Shown piece by piece: positions 60,895 to 64,000 of a stretch of 64,000 nucleotides of DNA. The number at the start of each line of letters is the position of its first letter. Within the stretch, counting starts at the first letter, position 1. The notes under the pieces were generated by a model. It did no database searches, was not told where the DNA came from, and saw nothing but the letters and a program-made list of their open reading frames with translations. Made by a program: the position numbers and the translations under genes. Origin of the DNA: Microbacterium sp. RU1D. GTDB lineage: Bacteria; Actinomycetota; Actinomycetes; Actinomycetales; Microbacteriaceae. The stretch lies in the NCBI RefSeq assembly GCF_900156435.1, contig NZ_FTPQ01000003.1, forward strand, positions 372,001-436,000, in the 5' to 3' direction.

Positions 60895-61938
60895 CTAGAG
60901 CGGCAGCCCCGCCCGCAGCTCCGCGAGCACGTCGCCGGCGTCGTCGAAGCGGCTGAGGCCCGCGGCCTGCCCGGCCCACAGCGACAGCAGCTCCGCGTCT
61001 CCCGCGGCGGTCGCCGCCGCCCGGAAGACACCGGTGAGCCAGTTCTGCCCCGGGAACGGCGCGATCATGCCCGACGTCTCGAGCTCACGCATGGCCCGGT
61101 TCGGGATGCCGCGCGCCAGGCGGCCGCTCATCACCCGTGTCAGCCGCGTGTCGGTGTCGGCCGCCGCGGCGATCGCCGCCCGGTGCCCGTCCGTCGCCGC
61201 CGACTGCCGCGTGCGCAGGAACGCGGTCCCCACCTGCACCCCTTCCGCACCGAGTGCGAAGGCCGCCGCCACACCGCGGCGGTCCGCGATGCCACCCGCG
61301 GCGATGACCGGCACGGAGACGGCGTCGACCACCTGCGGCACCAGCGCGAACGTCCCGACGAGGGACGCGGCCGGATCCTCGAGGAACGACACGCGGTGCC
61401 CTCCCGCCTCGGCGCCCGTCGCGACGATCGCGTCGACTCCCGACGCCTCCAGAGCTCGCGCCTCGGCGACGGAGGTCGCGGTTCCGATCAGGGCGATCCC
61501 CCGGTCGTGCGCACGCTCCCGCAGCTCGGCATCCGGAACGCCGAAGACGACGCTGAGCGCATCAGGCCGCGCGTCGAGCACCGCGTCGATCTGCGCGCCC
61601 ACCGGCGGGAGGAACGCCTCGGGCGGCGTCGGCACGGCCACCCCGGCCGCGTCGAACAGCGGTCGCGCGGCATCCAGGAAGGGCTGCAATTCCACGTCGT
61701 CCGGGGTGATCTCGTCGCCCCGTGGCATCCACAGGTTCACCGCGAAGGGGCGGCGCGTCGCCGCGCGCAGCAGGGCGATCGTCTCGTGGATGCGGGCGGG
61801 CGTGTAGCCGTAGAGCCCGAACGAGCCGAACCCTCCCCCCTCGCTCACCGCCGCCGTCAGGGCGATCGACGACAGTCCGCCGAAGGGGCCGAGGACGATC
61901 GGCACGTCGATACCGAGCAGACGCTGCAGGCGGTTCAT
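60895..61938 (-). CDS. Nitronate monooxygenase-family flavoprotein
   Basis: The 347-residue FMN-dependent TIM-barrel protein belongs to the NMO/2-nitropropane dioxygenase family: PIVLGPFGGLSSIALTAAVSEGGGFGSFG, GVDAIVATGAEAGGHR (with the catalytic-position histidine in GGH), and VPVIAAGGIADRRGVAAAFALGAEGVQVGTAFL. It detoxifies nitronates such as propionate-3-nitronate or acts on related substrates. GGGAGG precedes the ATG. Confidence 0.94.
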   Translation of the reverse strand: MNRLQRLLGIDVPIVLGPFGGLSSIALTAAVSEGGGFGSFGLYGYTPARIHETIALLRAATRRPFAVNLWMPRGDEITPDDVELQPFLDAARPLFDAAGVAVPTPPEAFLPPVGAQIDAVLDARPDALSVVFGVPDAELRERAHDRGIALIGTATSVAEARALEASGVDAIVATGAEAGGHRVSFLEDPAASLVGTFALVPQVVDAVSVPVIAAGGIADRRGVAAAFALGAEGVQVGTAFLRTRQSAATDGHRAAIAAAADTDTRLTRVMSGRLARGIPNRAMRELETSGMIAPFPGQNWLTGVFRAAATAAGDAELLSLWAGQAAGLSRFDDAGDVLAELRAGLPL

Positions 61939-61995
61939 CCTCCCAGGGTGCCACGTTCGAAGCGGCAGCTGCCCAAGGATGTGGATGCCGCGGGG

Positions 61996-62787
61996 TCAGG
62001 CCGGATCGGGTCCGTCGAGCGGTCGGAGGAGGCGGTCGAGGAATCGCCGCGTGCGCTCCTTCTCGGGTTGGGTGAACAGCGTCGCGGGCGCACCGCGCTC
62101 GACGATCACCCCCTCGTCGAAGAAGAGCACCTCGTCGGCGACCTCGCGCGCGAAACCGAGCTCGTGGGTGACGATGACCATCGTCCACCCCTCGTTCGCG
62201 AGCTCGCGCAGCACCTTCAGCACCTCGCCGACCAGCTCGGGGTCGAGGGCGCTGGTGGGCTCGTCGAAGAGCAGCAGATCGGGCTCCAGGGCGAGGGCGC
62301 GGACGATCCCGACGCGCTGCTGCTGGCCGCCCGACAGCTCCGCCGGATACGCGTCCCGCTTCTCGGCGAGGCCGACACGCGCGAGCAGTCGCTCGGCGTT
62401 CGCGACGGCTTCCGCTTTCGATACCCCGTGCGCCTGAACGGGCCCCTCGATGACGTTCTGGATGACGGTGAGGTGCGGGAAGAGGTTGTGGTGCTGGAAC
62501 ACCATCGCCGAACGGTCACGCAGAGCGGCACGGTCGGTCTTGGCGGCCTTGCCGGCGAAGTCGACCCGCGGTCCGCCGTCGAACGCGACGACACCGCCGT
62601 CGGGTGTCTCGAGACCGTTCAGGCAGCGCAACACCGTCGTCTTGCCCGAGCCGGACGGGCCGATCAGCACGAGCACGTCGCCACGGCGCACCTCGAGGTC
62701 GACGCCGTCGAGCACGCGATTCGTGCCGAAGCTCTTCGTCAGCCCCGTGACCGACAGCAACGGGGCGGTGGGGTCAGTGGGCGACAT
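61996..62787 (-). CDS. Polar amino-acid ABC transporter ATPase
   Basis: The 263-residue ATPase has Walker A GPSGSGKT (43-50), [18 protein letters not shown], signature [15 protein letters not shown] and [20 protein letters not shown], the pattern of GlnQ/TcyN-type ATPases. It overlaps the permease gene by 14 bases. Last gene of a three-gene importer operon with the permease and the binding protein; cystine or another polar amino acid is likely. Confidence 0.93.
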   Translation of the reverse strand: MSPTDPTAPLLSVTGLTKSFGTNRVLDGVDLEVRRGDVLVLIGPSGSGKTTVLRCLNGLETPDGGVVAFDGGPRVDFAGKAAKTDRAALRDRSAMVFQHHNLFPHLTVIQNVIEGPVQAHGVSKAEAVANAERLLARVGLAEKRDAYPAELSGGQQQRVGIVRALALEPDLLLFDEPTSALDPELVGEVLKVLRELANEGWTMVIVTHELGFAREVADEVLFFDEGVIVERGAPATLFTQPEKERTRRFLDRLLRPLDGPDPA

Positions 62788-63439
62788 GACGGTCCAGCCT
62801 CTTCTCGAGGGCGTTCTGCCCGAACGACAGCACCAGGCAGAACAGCCAGTAGATGAGGGCCGCCTCGAGGTAGACGGCCATGAATTCGTACGAGAACGCC
62901 GCGATGTTCTGCGCCTGCCGGAACAGCTCCGACACCAGGATGAGGGATGCCAGCGAGCTGTCCTTCACGAGCGAGATGAACGTGTTCGACAGCGGCGGCA
63001 CCGACACCCGCGCGGCCTGCGGCAGGATGATGCGCGTCAGCGTCTTGCGGGGTGACAGACCGACCGTGTGTGCGGCCTCCCACTGCCCGCGCGGGACGGA
63101 GAGGATCGCGGCGCGGATGACCTCGGCCGCGTACCCGCCGACGTTCAGCGAGAACGCGATCACGGCGGCGGGGAACGGGTCGATCACCACGCCCACGGCG
63201 GGCAGGCCGTAGAAGATGACGAACAGCTGCACGAGCAGCGGCGTCCCCCGGATGATCGAGATGTAGAACCGCGCGAAGCCCGACAGCACGACGTTCGGCG
63301 ACAGCCGCAGCAGCGCCATGAGCAACGCGATGACGAGACCGATCGCGAAGGAGGCGAGCGACAGCGGGATCGTGCCCGTGAGTCCGGCCAGCAGCATCGG
63401 CCAGAACGAGTCGAGCAGCAACGTCCACAGGTCGTTCAT
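62774..63439 (-). CDS. Polar amino-acid ABC transporter permease
   Basis: The 221-residue permease has five hydrophobic helices and the HisM-type motifs [24 protein letters not shown] and [40 protein letters not shown], with [14 protein letters not shown] near the end, close to TcyL/TcyB cystine permeases. GGAGG precedes the ATG. It is separated from the binding-protein gene by 123 bp that contain a hairpin. Confidence 0.94.
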   Translation of the reverse strand: MNDLWTLLLDSFWPMLLAGLTGTIPLSLASFAIGLVIALLMALLRLSPNVVLSGFARFYISIIRGTPLLVQLFVIFYGLPAVGVVIDPFPAAVIAFSLNVGGYAAEVIRAAILSVPRGQWEAAHTVGLSPRKTLTRIILPQAARVSVPPLSNTFISLVKDSSLASLILVSELFRQAQNIAAFSYEFMAVYLEAALIYWLFCLVLSFGQNALEKRLDRHVAH

Positions 63440-63483
63440 GAGCCTCCTTCTTCTTCCAGGGTGCGTGCGCGTCTCACGCGAGA

Positions 63484-63531
63484 GCGGACCATCCGCCTCT
63501 CACGCTAGGGGGTCCGAGGCGGATGATCCGC
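63484..63531 (-). terminator. Intercistronic hairpin between binding protein and permease genes
   Basis: GCGGA-CC-ATCCGCCTC (63484-63499) pairs with GAGGCGGAT-GA-TCCGC (63516-63531), a nine-plus-five bp stem with a two-by-two internal loop. It has the same position relative to a binding-protein gene as the hairpin at 45011-45043 and probably sets higher binding-protein output. Confidence 0.65.
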
Positions 63532-63562
63532 GGGGTTTACAGCGCGCGATCGCGCCGCGGGG

Positions 63563-64000
63563 TCACTGGGTGACGTCGGCGCCGAAGTACTTCTCGCTGA
63601 TCTGGGCCAGTGTGCCGTCGGCGCGCAGTTCCTCGAGCGCGGTGTCGACGGCCTGTGCCAGCGCGTCCTGGCCCTTCTTGAAGGCGAAGGCGCTCTCGGA
63701 GGTGTCCTCTGTCTCGGCGGCGACCTTGAGACCCGTGGGGCTGTTGGTCTTCTCGTAGTCGAGGTAGGTGAGCTGGTCGTTGATCGTGGCATCCACGCGG
63801 CCCTGCTTGAGGAGGGCGACGGCCTGGGCCCAACCCTCGACGGCCTCGACCTGCGCACCGCTGGAGGTGGCGAGCTCGTACCAGTTGCTCGTGAGCGACT
63901 GCGCCGTGGTCTTGCCGGACAGGTCGGCGAAGCTCGAGATCGCGTTGTCGTCCTCGGTGGTCACGATGACGCCGCGCGAGACGGTGTAGGGCGCGCTGAA
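63563..64000 (-). CDS. Polar amino-acid-binding protein, 5' end outside window
   Basis: Only the carboxyl-terminal 145 residues are present; the frame is open to the window edge. FSAPYTVSRGVIVTTED, LSGKTTAQSLTSNWYELA, GWAQAVALLKQGRVDATINDQLTYLDY and the ending LAQISEKYFGADVTQ are typical of family 3 solute-binding proteins of the cystine/polar amino-acid group. It is the first gene of the importer operon with the permease and ATPase downstream. Confidence 0.93.
   Translation of the reverse strand, partial: FSAPYTVSRGVIVTTEDDNAISSFADLSGKTTAQSLTSNWYELATSSGAQVEAVEGWAQAVALLKQGRVDATINDQLTYLDYEKTNSPTGLKVAAETEDTSESAFAFKKGQDALAQAVDTALEELRADGTLAQISEKYFGADVTQ

Overview
The window is high-GC DNA from an actinobacterium. 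The repertoire fits Microbacteriaceae, most likely Microbacterium or a close relative: short-Q-loop cydABDC, MmyB-type regulator, DUF3105/DUF305 pair, LPxTG-anchored nuclease-nucleotidase, many leaderless genes, and the word GGATGCC/GGCATCC repeated throughout. This is an inference from content. No rRNA or tRNA gene, CRISPR array, transposase or integrase was seen.

Region 1 (1-6683) is accessory and visibly poorer in GC. A 582-residue coiled-coil protein of unknown function is followed by a four-gene cassette: sce7726-type PD-(D/E)XK nuclease-like protein, sce7725-type protein, HEPN/RES-domain NAD+-consuming protein and YaaC-like protein. The cassette lies between two diverged copies of the same 3' gene end (about 2047-2206 and 6481-6627). 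The right copy is followed by a terminator. This suggests serial insertion at one attachment site and makes the cassette the best candidate for a little-studied, probably anti-phage, system.

Region 2 (6.7-16.5 kb) is ordinary chromosome: a secreted GH-A-like glycosidase, an epimerase-like protein, RNase HI, a pseudopilin-like protein, 6-phosphogluconate dehydrogenase, a bifunctional nuclease, a graveyard of decayed LuxR/FtsX/ABC genes, a CsoR-CopZ copper module with a clear operator, and a PadR regulator.

Region 3 (16.6-32.9 kb) holds cydABDC (cytochrome bd and its assembly exporter), then a molybdenum block: modABC, a HTH-TOBE molybdate-binding protein, moaA-moeB-moeA-moaC-moaD, and moaE-mog on the other strand. 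An MmyB-type regulator and a short-chain dehydrogenase gene interrupt it and share an upstream motif.

Region 4 (32.9-47.7 kb) contains a DUF2867 SDR protein, two MFS transporters, a HerA-like ATPase with a PAP2 phosphatase, the DUF3105/DUF305 pair, a repeat-rich gap with a 52-base C run, and a LacI-controlled sugar ABC importer without its own ATPase.

Region 5 (47.7-64 kb) contains a 1537-residue wall-anchored nuclease/5'-nucleotidase, rplJ-rplL with an attenuator leader, an iron-regulated SIP-domain protein, a YqaJ-type nuclease, an MDR pump with a MarR regulator, a quinone-reductase-like protein, a LysG/LysE export pair, acylphosphatase, a nitronate monooxygenase and a polar amino-acid ABC importer cut by the window end.
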